Source: Deferribacteres bacterium
GTDB taxonomy: Bacteria; Chrysiogenota; Deferribacteres; Deferribacterales; Geovibrionaceae
Reading direction: 5' to 3'
DNA: 64,000 nucleotides
Assembly (NCBI GenBank): GCA_023395255.1
Contig: JAEWZN010000010.1
Coordinates: forward strand, 248,001 to 312,000
Shown here: positions 26,330 to 35,695 of the stretch, piece after piece
How the letters are laid out: every line of letters starts with the position of its first letter
How positions within the stretch are numbered: position 1 is the stretch's first letter
Notes under the pieces: generated by a model
The model's input: the letters and a program-made list of their open reading frames with translations, nothing else
What the model was told of the DNA's origin: nothing
Databases searched by the model: none
Position numbers and translations under genes: made by a program

Positions 26330-29011
26330 TTAAATCTCCACTGTTTTAGTTTTGTCAGACACCTGAGGCATCCAGGGTTCAAACTGCTTCGGCTCTGTCC
26401 AGACTCCCTTAGGAGCTTCTTTAGCTTTTGAGATCCTGACCTGAAATCCCCTGAGGGTGTACGTGCCGCACAAATCATTGAACGGAGCGGTATGCTTGGT
26501 AAGAACATTCACGTTCATCTCTTTCCAGCCGTGGGTGGGGGTATCAAGGTTTTCAGGGTTCCAGAAACGCTCCATATACACCACTCCCTTTGCCACACCT
26601 TCCGTCACAAGAGCTTTTGCGTATATTTTCCCTCTCATGGATTCAACATGAACCCAGTCATCCTGAGATACGCCGTATTTCTTAGCGTCAGATGGGTGTA
26701 CCCACAGTTCCGCATAGGGCTTAATCTCTCTGAGGTAGGGAATATTTCTCAGGGTTGTGTGATGCCAGAACGGAAGACGTCCGTTTGTCATAACCAGAGG
26801 ATATTTTTTGCCGACCTCGTTGTCGGGGCTTTCAGAAGGTTTGAGGTAGTAAGGCAGCGGATCATAATCCTTTGCCACGGGAGGCAGAGGATAGGTTGTG
26901 AAGGGCTGACCTGTACGTCCCAGAGTGATAAGGCTTTCCATATAGCCCTCAACCTTGCCGGTTCCGGTGTTGAACCCTTTCACTTTGCCTGTTTTAGGAT
27001 CGATTTCCTTGTAAACATAGTAACGTCTGAATCTTTCCATGGGGGTGAACTCAAACGGAGTCTTGCTTTTGTACTCCTCCCATGTCATGCCGAAGAAGCT
27101 TGTCCAGTGGTCAAGCTGCTCCTCATATGTGTTGTAATAGGGGGATTCGGGAGCTGTCTGCGCCTTGTCAAAGGAACGTTTGCAGTTTTCATGCCCCAGT
27201 TCGCCGCAGCGTTTTGCTATCTGAGCCCAGATCCATGTCTCATTAGCTGTTTCATAAAGATGCGTAACAGCCTTGCGTGAAAAGCATTTGTTGAATGAAG
27301 CTGTTATGAAGTCTGATTCGAGCCACTCCGTAGCCGGCAGCAGATAGTCGGAATAAGCGGAAAAAGATGTGGGATAAAGGAACATATGAACTATCAGCTC
27401 AAGGTTCTTCATTCCCTCAACCCAGGCTGCCGCATTAGCCACAGTGCCGAGCTTATTGCCTGAGCGCTCAAGCCATGCTTTAAGCTTATAAGGCTTGCCT
27501 GTGGTCATGGCATCAAGTATCGCGGTGGGCTGAGCTATCCACCAGTGGAGCATGCCTTTGTGCTCATTGGAGCCCAGACGTTTTTTAAGCTGTGCTTCTG
27601 AGAGGAAGCTTTTGAGTTTTGTGGTTCTGAGGAGTCCTCCGACGCCCTTGTCTTCATAACGCTGAAGCAGAACGCCCGGTTTTTCGAAATAACCCATGAG
27701 AATATGCAGAACAGCGGTTACGTGGGCTGCCTGAGTTGAGTTGGGGGTCTGGTCTGTTGCCACGCCCAGAGCTATGCTGGAAGGAGCGTCTTTAGCAAAC
27801 ATCAGTATGGCTTTCTCTATTGTTTTGGGGTCAAGCCAGCATTCTTTTCCGGCAGCCTGAAGCGTCCAGGGTTCTGCCCTTTCTTTAAGAAGCTGAAATC
27901 CGGTTTTGTACTCCGCTCCGTTTACCGTAAATGTTCCTTCAAGCGCAGGGCTGAGGCTTTCGTCATAAGGGAAGGGGAGAGGCTTAGCTGAGTTTGTTTT
28001 GGTGTCCCACACCACAAATGTCTTGTCATCGGCATCTTTGAAAAGTTCCTTGCCTCTGAGCATCATTTTTGTTTTTGTATTCACGAGGAAGGGCAGGTTA
28101 GACCACCTCAGCACAAAGTCTTTGTCATAGAGCTTGTTTGCGATTATGTAGCGCACCCATGCCAGTCCGAGAGCAACATCCGTTCCGGGTCTGATCGGCA
28201 GCCATATATCCGCTTTTGAGGCATCCGCAGTAAAACGGGGATCAATTACAACTGTTTTCAGACCTCTTGCCCTGTTCTCAGCAAGAACGCGTCCCGCCTG
28301 TGAGGGTCCGCTGTATGCGGGCGCAGTGCCCCACATAACAAGGCTGTTGGCGTTTTTCTCATTGTAGAAGTAGAGCTCCACACCGTTTGAGTCGCCAAGG
28401 CTGGTATCTGAGCCCTGATAGGTTTTATTGTCGCCGTATGCCATGCCGTAGATAAGTGTTCTGGGCATATAACACTGGGCAGCTCCGGGTTCAAACCAGT
28501 TCGGCGTATCAAATGTGTCACAGAATCTGCATGCGCCGTTGAAGTTGGGGTTCCCGCCGCCTCCGGTTGATGCGAATACTGATTCAGCGCCGTATTTTGC
28601 GCGTATTTCCATGAGTTTGTGGGCTATTTCGTCTATAGCCTGCTCCCATGAAATACGTTTCCACTTGTTCTCTCCCCTCAGACCGACTCTTTTGAGCGGA
28701 TATTTAAGTCTGTTGGGGTGATAGAGTGCCTGGATTCCGGAAAGCCCCTTGACGCACAGAGCGCCTTCGCTTCTGGAAAAATCAGGGTCGCCGTCAAGCT
28801 TGACAACACGCCCGTTTTTGACATGGGCAAGCACACCGCAGTCTGCTGTACAGCTTCGGCAGTTTGTTCTGACTATCTTGGTGTCGTCAGTTGTTGCCGC
28901 TTCCGCACCGGGTACAAGGCTGCCGCCGAGCAGCGAACCGGCAGTTGCCATAGTGCCGGCAACCGCTGTGGCCTTTAAAAAGTCCCTACGATTCAGTTTT
29001 AAATGCTGCAT
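26330..29011 (-). CDS. DMSO-reductase-family molybdopterin oxidoreductase, catalytic subunit, substrate unknown
   Basis: The 893-residue enzyme starts with a Tat signal (LNRRDFLKATAVAG) and a regular C51-X2-C54-X3-C58-X27-C86 [4Fe-4S] site. The probable Mo-ligand is Cys180 (AAQCYMPR), preceded by an unusual pair C161-X2-C164 (GACRFC). The Mo-guanine-dinucleotide-binding blocks follow, for example VIDPRFTADASKADIWLPIRPGTD split near residues 245-270. It is distinct from ArrA: no RGRYTH or ISHSSIC block is present. Resemblance is to the PhsA/PsrA and related broad group; selenate, sulfur oxyanions or an organic substrate are all possible. It is the core of a seven-gene operon. Confidence 0.85.
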   Translation of the reverse strand: MQHLKLNRRDFLKATAVAGTMATAGSLLGGSLVPGAEAATTDDTKIVRTNCRSCTADCGVLAHVKNGRVVKLDGDPDFSRSEGALCVKGLSGIQALYHPNRLKYPLKRVGLRGENKWKRISWEQAIDEIAHKLMEIRAKYGAESVFASTGGGGNPNFNGACRFCDTFDTPNWFEPGAAQCYMPRTLIYGMAYGDNKTYQGSDTSLGDSNGVELYFYNEKNANSLVMWGTAPAYSGPSQAGRVLAENRARGLKTVVIDPRFTADASKADIWLPIRPGTDVALGLAWVRYIIANKLYDKDFVLRWSNLPFLVNTKTKMMLRGKELFKDADDKTFVVWDTKTNSAKPLPFPYDESLSPALEGTFTVNGAEYKTGFQLLKERAEPWTLQAAGKECWLDPKTIEKAILMFAKDAPSSIALGVATDQTPNSTQAAHVTAVLHILMGYFEKPGVLLQRYEDKGVGGLLRTTKLKSFLSEAQLKKRLGSNEHKGMLHWWIAQPTAILDAMTTGKPYKLKAWLERSGNKLGTVANAAAWVEGMKNLELIVHMFLYPTSFSAYSDYLLPATEWLESDFITASFNKCFSRKAVTHLYETANETWIWAQIAKRCGELGHENCKRSFDKAQTAPESPYYNTYEEQLDHWTSFFGMTWEEYKSKTPFEFTPMERFRRYYVYKEIDPKTGKVKGFNTGTGKVEGYMESLITLGRTGQPFTTYPLPPVAKDYDPLPYYLKPSESPDNEVGKKYPLVMTNGRLPFWHHTTLRNIPYLREIKPYAELWVHPSDAKKYGVSQDDWVHVESMRGKIYAKALVTEGVAKGVVYMERFWNPENLDTPTHGWKEMNVNVLTKHTAPFNDLCGTYTLRGFQVRISKAKEAPKGVWTEPKQFEPWMPQVSDKTKTVEI

Positions 29012-29048
29012 TAAATCCTCCTGAAAATTTGTACATAAGATACTGTTG

Positions 29049-29627
29049 TTATTTATGATTTAAGAGATTCCAGCCTGCCGCGGCCTCAATGCCCGGCTCT
29101 GTTGAAACCCACTTAACATCCCACTCAATACCGCCTGCGTCCTCCAGCTCGGCCAGAAAATAGCTGGCAAAGATATTCTCGCGTCTCATTAACTCGTTAT
29201 CTGCCAGCATGTTCTCAAGTTCCTGAATTGTTTTCGGCTGAGCGCATGCGCGGATTATTGATATAAAAATTTCCGCATATTCAGGCGAACTCCTGAAAAG
29301 TCCGGTCAGTCTGCTGTTGGGAGCTGCTGCATCAGCCACGGTTTTTCCTGCCGATGTCGTTTTGAGTTCTATGCTGTTTTCCGTTTCAGATGTTTCCAGT
29401 CCGCCTGTTTCCAGAAGGCAATTAATAACTGCCTGAGGGGAATGGAACATTGCCTTGGCTCCTGTCCATTTTCTTATCTGGGTTTTGACATCCTCAAGAA
29501 AGCGGGGTGTGAGACAGTATGTGAGAGTTTTGTACATTATTTCCCGTGAGGCAGGTTCTGCGGCTATTTTAGTAAACAGTTCATCCGCCCCTGATACAGG
29601 GTTTGCTGTCTGAGTGCTCTGATTCAT
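29049..29627 (-). CDS. Protein of unknown function, first gene of the redox operon
   Basis: A 192-residue protein without signal peptide or membrane segment. It looks helical, with a low-complexity middle (about 85-105, rich in E, T and A) and two cysteines about residues 38 and 66. I recognise no family. It begins 85-95 bases after the sigma-54 promoter, with AGGAG before the ATG, and ends 37 bases before the molybdoenzyme gene, so it is co-transcribed with it. A role as extra assembly factor or regulator of the enzyme is only a guess. Confidence 0.7.
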   Translation of the reverse strand: MNQSTQTANPVSGADELFTKIAAEPASREIMYKTLTYCLTPRFLEDVKTQIRKWTGAKAMFHSPQAVINCLLETGGLETSETENSIELKTTSAGKTVADAAAPNSRLTGLFRSSPEYAEIFISIIRACAQPKTIQELENMLADNELMRRENIFASYFLAELEDAGGIEWDVKWVSTEPGIEAAAGWNLLNHK

Positions 29628-29722
29628 AAAGTTCTCCTGAAATAAAATTATTTAACCCTGTTGCTCTATGCGTCAGCAGGGACTATATTTCTGTTGGGCA
29701 GTGCGTTTGCTAAATTATGTAA

Positions 29723-29738
29723 TGCAATGGAAATGCCA
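29723..29738 (-). promoter_or_regulatory. Sigma-54 promoter of the redox operon
   Basis: On the minus strand the sequence reads TGGCATTTCCATTGCA, matching TGGCAC-N5-TTGCA with one mismatch and correct spacing. It faces the unknown-first-gene/molybdoenzyme operon, about 100 bases before its start. Confidence 0.85.
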
Positions 29739-29797
29739 ACAGAGTGTCTCGGTAAAAACTGTTTATTAACAAGAATATATCTTTTGGCATATTTTTT

Positions 29798-29828
29798 ATG
29801 AGTGTCTCATAAGTGAGATCTGTCTCAT
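29798..29828. promoter_or_regulatory. Clustered TGAGA/TCTCA dyads, probable activator sites
   Basis: ATGAG-TGT-CTCAT (29798-29810) and TGAGA-TCTG-TCTCA (29814-29827) are two adjacent dyads about 17 bp apart, centred 70-85 bp upstream of the sigma-54 element. They lie between the operon and the divergent sigma-54 activator gene, which is the likely binder. Confidence 0.7.
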
Positions 29829-29888
29829 ATTTAAGTCAGTATTTTTTATTTAGCTGGATTGTGTTCAATCTCAGCACAGAGGCGTTTT

Positions 29889-31871
29889 ATGAAAAAGAAG
29901 AGCCAGATGTGGCAGCCTAAGCCCATTGTCCTTACCAGTTGCGATCCTGAGGTCTGGAGAAAAGTAGCCGAAGCAAAGCAGGTACTTGTTGAAACCGGAC
30001 AGCTGCCCGATGACGCAGCTTTTATCCCTGAGGAAATAGTAGAGATGTGGAGACGCTCCATCCGCTACGGAATCAGATGGGATAAGCCAATCAGGGTTCC
30101 TAAGCTGAGCAAAAGCGATTTCGAGCGTATTAAGGAGAAGAAGAGCCTTTTCATTGAGGTTGCGACAGGGCTAATAGAAGAGTTTCAGGAGATACTGGAA
30201 GGCACAGACTTTACTATGTCAATCACCGACGAAAACGGAATCCTTCTCAGCAAAACAAATAACTCGGATAAGATCTGGAACGACTTCCTGCTTGAGATAG
30301 GCGATGTCTGGAGTGAGGAGCATGTGGGCTGCACTGCCCATACCCTTGCTCTGGCTTACAGCCGCCCTGTTCAGATAATGGGTCCCGCAAACTTTTATAA
30401 GTTTCTCGAAAGCAACCTCAGCTCAGCGGCTCCCATCTTTAATGAATACGGAGACACAATAGGAAGCATAAGGCTTGTTCAGAGAAACGCTGATATTACA
30501 AGGATGATGACACACACTCTGGGCTGGGTTACCTCTGTTGCTTCGGCAATCAGCAGCCAGCTTAAGCTGTTCAGAAGGGACAAACGCCTTAAACTGATGA
30601 ACTCAACCCTTAAGGCAACCTTTGCCCACATTGAGGACGGATATATCTCAATAGATGATTCAGGAAGGATCATAAATATAAACAAGGAAGCGGCAAGGCT
30701 GCTGAATCTTCCCGGTGACACCAAAATCAATTTCTTTTCCATATTGTCTGATTCCGCACCCGTGATCAACACCCTCAATACCGGCAGGGCTGTTCTTGAC
30801 CAGCATCTCTCCCTGAAAACGGATTCGGGTGCGCACTTCGTTGCGGACATTGAGCCTTTTCACGGGGACAGCCTGAGATATGCTCAGGGAGCGGTTATAC
30901 GGATAAGGAGAAAAACAGAAGCACAGAAAACTGACGAATCGGTCAGGGTTTCAAGCATCACTTTTGACAGAATAATAGGAAATAGTCAGGTTATGGAAAC
31001 CCTTAAAGATACAGCTAAAATGGTTTCCCGCAAGCCGATTAACATACTCCTTCTGGGCGAAAGCGGAACCGGAAAGGAGGTCTTTGCTCAGGCGATACAC
31101 AACTATTACTATAAATCCGGCCCGTTTGTAGCCATCAACTGCGCATCAATTCCTGCAAACCTTATAGAGAGCGAGCTGTTTGGCTATGAAAGCGGGGCAT
31201 TTACCGGGGCGGAAAAAGCAGGGAGAAAGGGAAAGATTGAATACGCGAACGGGGGTACGCTTTTTCTTGATGAAATAGGGGATATGCCCACAGCTCTCCA
31301 GCCTGTTCTTCTCCGGGTTCTGGAGGAGAAAAGAGTCACAAGAATCGGCGGGAATAAGAGCATCCCGGTTGATTTCAGAATTATTTCCGCAACCAATAAA
31401 CCTTTGTGCGGCAATTTTACGGAAGAAAAGTTCCGTCAGGATCTGTATTTCAGGCTTGCGGTAGTAAAGCTTGAGCTTCCGCCTCTCAGGGAGCGGGGGA
31501 AGGACATACTCCTTCTGGCTGATAATTTTATCAAAAACACCTGTAATAACTTCAATATGCCAGTCTGTACACTGGCCAAGGAAACCGAAAAAATCCTCAT
31601 GGAGTTTCCCTGGCCGGGCAACGTCAGACAGCTTCAGAACGCAATGATATACGCGGTAACTGTCGCCGCGGAAAGAATCATTATGCCCAAAGACCTGCCG
31701 CAGGACATAACAGGCGGAGCTACCTATTCTCTTTCAAATAAGCTGGATGCCCTTAAAGATATGGAGAAGGATGTGATCCTGAAAACTGTCAGGGAGACCG
31801 GAAGCGCCACCGAGGCCGCAAAAATACTGGGCATAAGCAGAGCAACATTGTACAGAAAAATAAAAAGCTGA
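29889..31871 (+). CDS. AcoR-like sigma-54-dependent transcriptional activator
   Basis: The 660-residue regulator has an N-terminal GAF-type sensor of the AcoR kind (about 60-200: [34 protein letters not shown] split near 140), a PAS domain (about 235-345), the sigma-54 AAA+ domain (about 355-590: Walker [15 protein letters not shown] loop, Walker [11 protein letters not shown]) and a Fis-type HTH ([20 protein letters not shown]). It has no receiver domain, so it senses a small ligand directly. It is divergent from the redox operon, whose promoter is sigma-54 type. AcoR-type sensors usually answer organic metabolites, a hint about the operon's substrate. Confidence 0.88.
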   Translation: MKKKSQMWQPKPIVLTSCDPEVWRKVAEAKQVLVETGQLPDDAAFIPEEIVEMWRRSIRYGIRWDKPIRVPKLSKSDFERIKEKKSLFIEVATGLIEEFQEILEGTDFTMSITDENGILLSKTNNSDKIWNDFLLEIGDVWSEEHVGCTAHTLALAYSRPVQIMGPANFYKFLESNLSSAAPIFNEYGDTIGSIRLVQRNADITRMMTHTLGWVTSVASAISSQLKLFRRDKRLKLMNSTLKATFAHIEDGYISIDDSGRIININKEAARLLNLPGDTKINFFSILSDSAPVINTLNTGRAVLDQHLSLKTDSGAHFVADIEPFHGDSLRYAQGAVIRIRRKTEAQKTDESVRVSSITFDRIIGNSQVMETLKDTAKMVSRKPINILLLGESGTGKEVFAQAIHNYYYKSGPFVAINCASIPANLIESELFGYESGAFTGAEKAGRKGKIEYANGGTLFLDEIGDMPTALQPVLLRVLEEKRVTRIGGNKSIPVDFRIISATNKPLCGNFTEEKFRQDLYFRLAVVKLELPPLRERGKDILLLADNFIKNTCNNFNMPVCTLAKETEKILMEFPWPGNVRQLQNAMIYAVTVAAERIIMPKDLPQDITGGATYSLSNKLDALKDMEKDVILKTVRETGSATEAAKILGISRATLYRKIKS

Positions 31872-31909
31872 TAAGCTTTATATTGATATTTCATTTATCT
31901 GAGGGACAA

Positions 31910-33058
31910 ATGCTCAACAATCGTTATTTTATTTTATTCATCGTATTTTCTGCCGGCGTAGCGGCTCCCCTTAACCAGTTTAAGGTTCCGCCCATGATGA
32001 TGCAGCTTGTGGAGCATTTTGATATGAGCCTTGCGGTTTCCGGCTGGCTTATGTCCTTATTTGCCCTTGTGGGAATGCTGTTTGCACTCCCTTCCGGCCA
32101 CATTATAGGTCGGATAGGGATGAAAGCTTCCGGAATTATCGCCCTGACAGCACTTCTGGGCGGCTCTGTTCTGGGCGGGATGTCAACCTCGCTGCTTATG
32201 CTGATTTCAAGCCGTATAATTGAGGGCATAGGTCTCTGTCTCATTTCTGTTACAGGGCCTGCTGCTATTTCAGCATGGTTTCCGCCGGAAAAAAGAGGCG
32301 CGGCTATGGGTGTGTGGGCGACATGGGTTCCTATAGGAACAATTACAATGTTTATTGCCGCCCCTGCACTTGGAGTATGGCACAATGCCTGGATATTCAC
32401 ATCTGTTTACACATTCGCGGTTCTTGTAGCTTTTATATTGTTTTTTCATATGCCCGAAAGCCTGAAATCCGGACAGAAGACAAACCGCGCTACCTGTGCC
32501 AGCCCGTATTCAAATAAAAGCATTTGGCTTCTCGCCTTTGTTTTTATGATTTACAATATAGTTATCGTATCCGTCAAAACCTACGCCCCTATCTTTCTTG
32601 AGCAGGAGCACGGGCTTTCTTTATTCAAAGCCTCAATGCTTACGGTACTCATCATGCTGTTTTCCCTTGTCTCGGCGCCTCTGTGCGGGTGGCTTTCCGA
32701 TGTGCTCAAATCAAGAAAGCTTATCCTGACCTCAGGGCTTATCATTGTCTGTTCTGTGATGCTTTTTCTTTTCGGAGCAGGAACTGTTTTTTTCACTTTT
32801 CTGATTATCATGCTCGGAATTACAGGGGGGATCGTTCCGACTATTACCTTCTCATCGGTTCCTGAAATAATGACAGAACCGCACCTTACAGGTAAAGGGA
32901 TGTCAGTTATAGCACTCGGACAAAATGCGGGAATGTTCTGCGGTCCTGTGTTGTTCAGCTTTTTAGCCGGTTACTATTCATGGCAGACAGCAGGATACAT
33001 CATGGTTCCCCTTGTCCTCTGTGCCCTGACGGCATCATTTATGATAAAAGTGAGATAG
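31910..33058 (+). CDS. Major facilitator superfamily transporter
   Basis: A 382-residue protein with twelve predicted membrane helices. MFS markers include GHIIGRIGMKASG after helix 2 (about 68-80) and RIIEGIGL (about 103). It recalls the cyanate/nitrate permease (CynX/NarK-like) branch of the superfamily, but the substrate is not evident. It begins 38 bases after the AcoR-like regulator and may be co-transcribed, so it may carry the same ligand. GAGGGA precedes the chosen start. Confidence 0.82.
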   Translation: MLNNRYFILFIVFSAGVAAPLNQFKVPPMMMQLVEHFDMSLAVSGWLMSLFALVGMLFALPSGHIIGRIGMKASGIIALTALLGGSVLGGMSTSLLMLISSRIIEGIGLCLISVTGPAAISAWFPPEKRGAAMGVWATWVPIGTITMFIAAPALGVWHNAWIFTSVYTFAVLVAFILFFHMPESLKSGQKTNRATCASPYSNKSIWLLAFVFMIYNIVIVSVKTYAPIFLEQEHGLSLFKASMLTVLIMLFSLVSAPLCGWLSDVLKSRKLILTSGLIIVCSVMLFLFGAGTVFFTFLIIMLGITGGIVPTITFSSVPEIMTEPHLTGKGMSVIALGQNAGMFCGPVLFSFLAGYYSWQTAGYIMVPLVLCALTASFMIKVR

Positions 33059-33247
33059 GAATGTAAAGTATTAAATTTCAGTTGAAAACAGCCTGAAGGA
33101 CAATCACTGAACCTCAATAGGAAAATTGAGGCCGAGACTTATTACCGTAAGCCGCAGTTTCACTTTCATTTCACCTTATTGTTCCGATAATGGTTGATTA
33201 ATACTTAACTGGTTTTATATTTGATTAATGCATTGGGGCATTTATTG

Positions 33248-33360
33248 ATGAATTTTATTAGCGAGTCTCTTCGTTTAAGAATAGTACTGGTGTTTGTGGC
33301 GTTCAGCATCCTTCTCGGCGGTGCACTTGCTGCCGGTATCTCAGCTTTTTTTCAAATAAC
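33248..33360 (+). pseudogene. N-terminal fragment of a membrane sensor kinase
   Basis: The first 38 codons (ESLRLRIVLVFVAFSILLGG and following) read like a kinase or chemoreceptor start: a short basic stretch and one membrane helix. Similarity ends at about 33360, where the reading frame runs into antisense sequence of another gene. It seems to be a truncated relic. Confidence 0.55.
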
Positions 33361-33401
33361 CGGTTCATATACGGATGCTTGTATCTTTCAAAAAAAACTT
33401 C

Positions 33402-33518
33402 GCTCATTTGCTTTATGTCACGAAAAAGAGGGTTGCCGAAGAGCCGTCTATATTCTCTCCTGAAATGTGACGGACTTTCATAGCCGAGCACGACACGCTT
33501 TGCACTCTGAGCGGCTGT
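33402..33518 (-). pseudogene. C-terminal fragment of an AraC-family regulator
   Basis: On the minus strand the open frame encodes LGYESPSHFRREYRRLFGNP, the second helix-turn-helix of AraC-type regulators, preceded by LTAAQSAKRVV. The rest of the protein is missing on both sides: a stop codon lies upstream and no AraC core is seen. It meets the kinase fragment head to head, indicating a deletion or insertion junction. Confidence 0.65.
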
Positions 33519-33641
33519 TAGGTAAACCCACCCTCCTCGATTAGGTGAAAAAGACTATAACATCACGGGAATCCTGCCGATTGAAACTGCTACCCGCCGA
33601 CTGTAATATAAAATCTAATTTATTTATAATCGGTGTAAACG

Positions 33642-34814
33642 ATGCAGAAAAAAATTCAGAGAAACAATTTTATTCTTCTTTTTACGATAAATTTTCTGAT
33701 AACGTTCTGCTTTGCGGTGAACGACTCCTTTTTTCCGATTTTTTATAAACCGCTCAGTTCTAACGCTTTAATATTCGGGCTGGCATTCACGCTTTATTCC
33801 GTTTCTAAAATTCTTCTCAGCCCCGCAGTCGGGAAACTGCTCGACAAATACAGGGCGGACTATGTGCTGCTGCTCTCCCTGTTTATCTATTCGGCGGTAT
33901 CCTGTCTCCTATGTTTCGTACACAATCCGGAGGCAATACTTGTAATAAGGATAATGCAGGGAACGGCCTGCGCTATGTTCCGTCCGGTTATTTATTATCT
34001 TCTCAATATCGGTATTGACGGCAAAAGAGGCAGGGTTATGGGAATGTTTGACCTGTCCTTTTATTCAGCACTGGCAATAGCCCCCATTACCGGAGGCTTT
34101 CTGCTCAGCAGCTTTGATTTTGTGAGTATTTTTCTGCTTATGATTTTCTGCTGCTCTGCCGCCGTCATATTATTTGTGTGTTTCTTCAATATAGGCAGTC
34201 TGTCATCCGGTAAAAATGACGGGTGTGCGGATCCGAATCTATCCATGGGACTATCTGTTTATTTGGTAATGTTTTATATTTTTTGCAGAGGATGGGGCAT
34301 ATCCACCGTTGCTGTTTTCCTTCCGCTGATTCTTAACAGAGCAGACATAAGCCCCGCAAAAACAGGGATAGTTCTGAGTGCGGCAACGGCTTCGACCGCA
34401 TTGCTGCTTCCCTTTACAGGCAGACTTGCGGATTTGTTCCATAAGAGAAGTCTCATAGTGGTAGGCGGTGCCGCTGTATCTCTGTTGATTCCTGCCTTCA
34501 ATGCTGTTTCCGACTACTCCCATTTTCTTTTGCTTGCGGTTTTCAGCGGAATATTCAGCGCAATTTCTCAGCCGGCATCATCAGCTCTGGTAATAGAACA
34601 GGTTCCGAAGAGTCAATTAGGACATGCTATGGGAAAGTTCAATGTTTCTCTGGCAATGGGCTTCAGCTGTGCTCCCTTATTCGGGCAGATGGTCAGTCCG
34701 TCGGGAGACCCAGCCGCGGCACTGATGATGTCAGCGGCACTCGGCGCGCTTTCCGCTCTGTTTGTTCTCTTATACCCCATCAAAACCGAAAAAAAAGTAT
34801 TGAGCTTTGAATAA
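33642..34814 (+). CDS. Major facilitator superfamily transporter
   Basis: A 390-residue, twelve-helix MFS protein. The motif-A-like loop reads GKLLDKYRADY (about 64-74) and the second half has GRLADLFHKRS (about 250-260); the mid-loop SSGKNDGCADPN separates the two halves. It is not closely similar to the MFS protein encoded at 31910. Substrate unknown, possibly drug or metabolite efflux. The ribosome-binding site is weak. Confidence 0.8.
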   Translation: MQKKIQRNNFILLFTINFLITFCFAVNDSFFPIFYKPLSSNALIFGLAFTLYSVSKILLSPAVGKLLDKYRADYVLLLSLFIYSAVSCLLCFVHNPEAILVIRIMQGTACAMFRPVIYYLLNIGIDGKRGRVMGMFDLSFYSALAIAPITGGFLLSSFDFVSIFLLMIFCCSAAVILFVCFFNIGSLSSGKNDGCADPNLSMGLSVYLVMFYIFCRGWGISTVAVFLPLILNRADISPAKTGIVLSAATASTALLLPFTGRLADLFHKRSLIVVGGAAVSLLIPAFNAVSDYSHFLLLAVFSGIFSAISQPASSALVIEQVPKSQLGHAMGKFNVSLAMGFSCAPLFGQMVSPSGDPAAALMMSAALGALSALFVLLYPIKTEKKVLSFE

Positions 34815-35030
34815 CGGATTCATATGAAGTGATTTTTTTTAAACTTCTCCGGAAACCCTGAGCTGTCTGAAAAAGTTTTGAATTAAGCAGCAGTTTCAAT
34901 GATAAAGGGATTAGCCCTATTCAGGCATAGGGATTTTCCTGAGCCCGATTTCTGTTTTTCCTGATTTCATATTTTTTTAAGACTATTATATTCATTAAGA
35001 CTCAAACTTTTTTTTTATTTAAGAGGCAGT

Positions 35031-35219
35031 ATGAATACTGAAACTGTGAATATTTCAAATTTAAAGACAGAGAATGAATCTTTGCGCAGAGAACTTGCGG
35101 TATTGAAAAGGAGATACGAGGATTTGGAAAACAGGGAGCTTGAAACGTCTCTCTTGCTGGAAGAATTCATATCTTTTCTGTGCCGAATATGTGCCAAAAG
35201 TAGAAAATCGATCGCATAA
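35031..35219 (+). CDS. Small coiled-coil protein
   Basis: A 62-residue protein, mostly one charged coiled coil (KTENESLRRELAVLKRRYED, residues 12-31). AAGAGG precedes the ATG at suitable distance. It ends 26 bases before the 3' end of the tmRNA, which is on the other strand. I recognise no family. Confidence 0.5.
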   Translation: MNTETVNISNLKTENESLRRELAVLKRRYEDLENRELETSLLLEEFISFLCRICAKSRKSIA

Positions 35220-35244
35220 CCAATTGATAATAAAGAAGAAAAAA

Positions 35245-35589
35245 TGGAGGCGGCGGGAATCGAACCCGCGTCCGAAAAACTTACAGTCGAAGGCGCTACA
35301 TGCTTGTTCTGTGATCAGGTGTCCCTTAAATCTCAGCCACAGACAGCTATGATTTAAAGTAAGCCTTTAGTTTTCAGTCCCTTTGTTCAAGGCGCTTCAA
35401 AGGGCTTGGCTCACTATTGTTTGGCGCACTCGGGTCAGCCGTGAGCAGGCCTCGCTCTGTGCGTCGCCGTCAATTAAGCAGCGAGTGCAAATTCTTCGTT
35501 TGCAGTTACTATTTGCCGGCTAATTAACGAGGTGCCGACCTCGGCATGCTCCCAGGACCTACGATTCCCCGTCGAAACCAATCGCCCCC
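35245..35589 (-). ncRNA. ssrA: Transfer-messenger RNA (tmRNA)
   Basis: The 5' end (GGGGGCGATTGGTTTCGACG) pairs its first seven bases with CGCCTCC at the 3' end, and the T-arm GGGTTCGATTCCC follows the tRNA pattern. The tag frame at 35474-35503 encodes ANEEFALAA and a TAA stop, close to the E. coli tag ANDENYALAA. The 3' CCA is not encoded (the A at 35245 is followed by T). About 345 nt, normal for one-piece tmRNA. It rescues stalled ribosomes with SmpB, encoded 3 kb downstream in this window. Confidence 0.97.
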
Positions 35590-35650
35590 ATGAGGACAGT
35601 TAGTATATATGTTCGGCATTTAAGTGCAAGACATTTGTAAGCTTACAAAA

Positions 35651-35681
35651 CAAAAAGGCGCGCCCTCCGTATCGGGAGGGC
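35651..35681 (-). terminator. Terminator of the quinone reductase gene
   Basis: On the minus strand GCCCTCC / GGAGGGC form a 7-bp stem with a 6-base loop, then GCGCC and five T. It starts 15 bases past the stop. Confidence 0.75.
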
Positions 35682-35695
35682 ACATTTTCCGAGAT

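Noticed and set aside
26330..29011. Tetrathionate or second arsenate reductase
   Set aside because: The protein lacks the ArrA residue block and is shorter than TtrA; the gene set also differs.
33545..33748. 67-codon plus-strand frame
   Set aside because: It overlaps the start of the MFS gene in another frame and has no family features.
35245..35270. Integration site (att) at the tmRNA 3' end
   Set aside because: I found no second copy of the ssrA 3' sequence in the window and no integrase gene.
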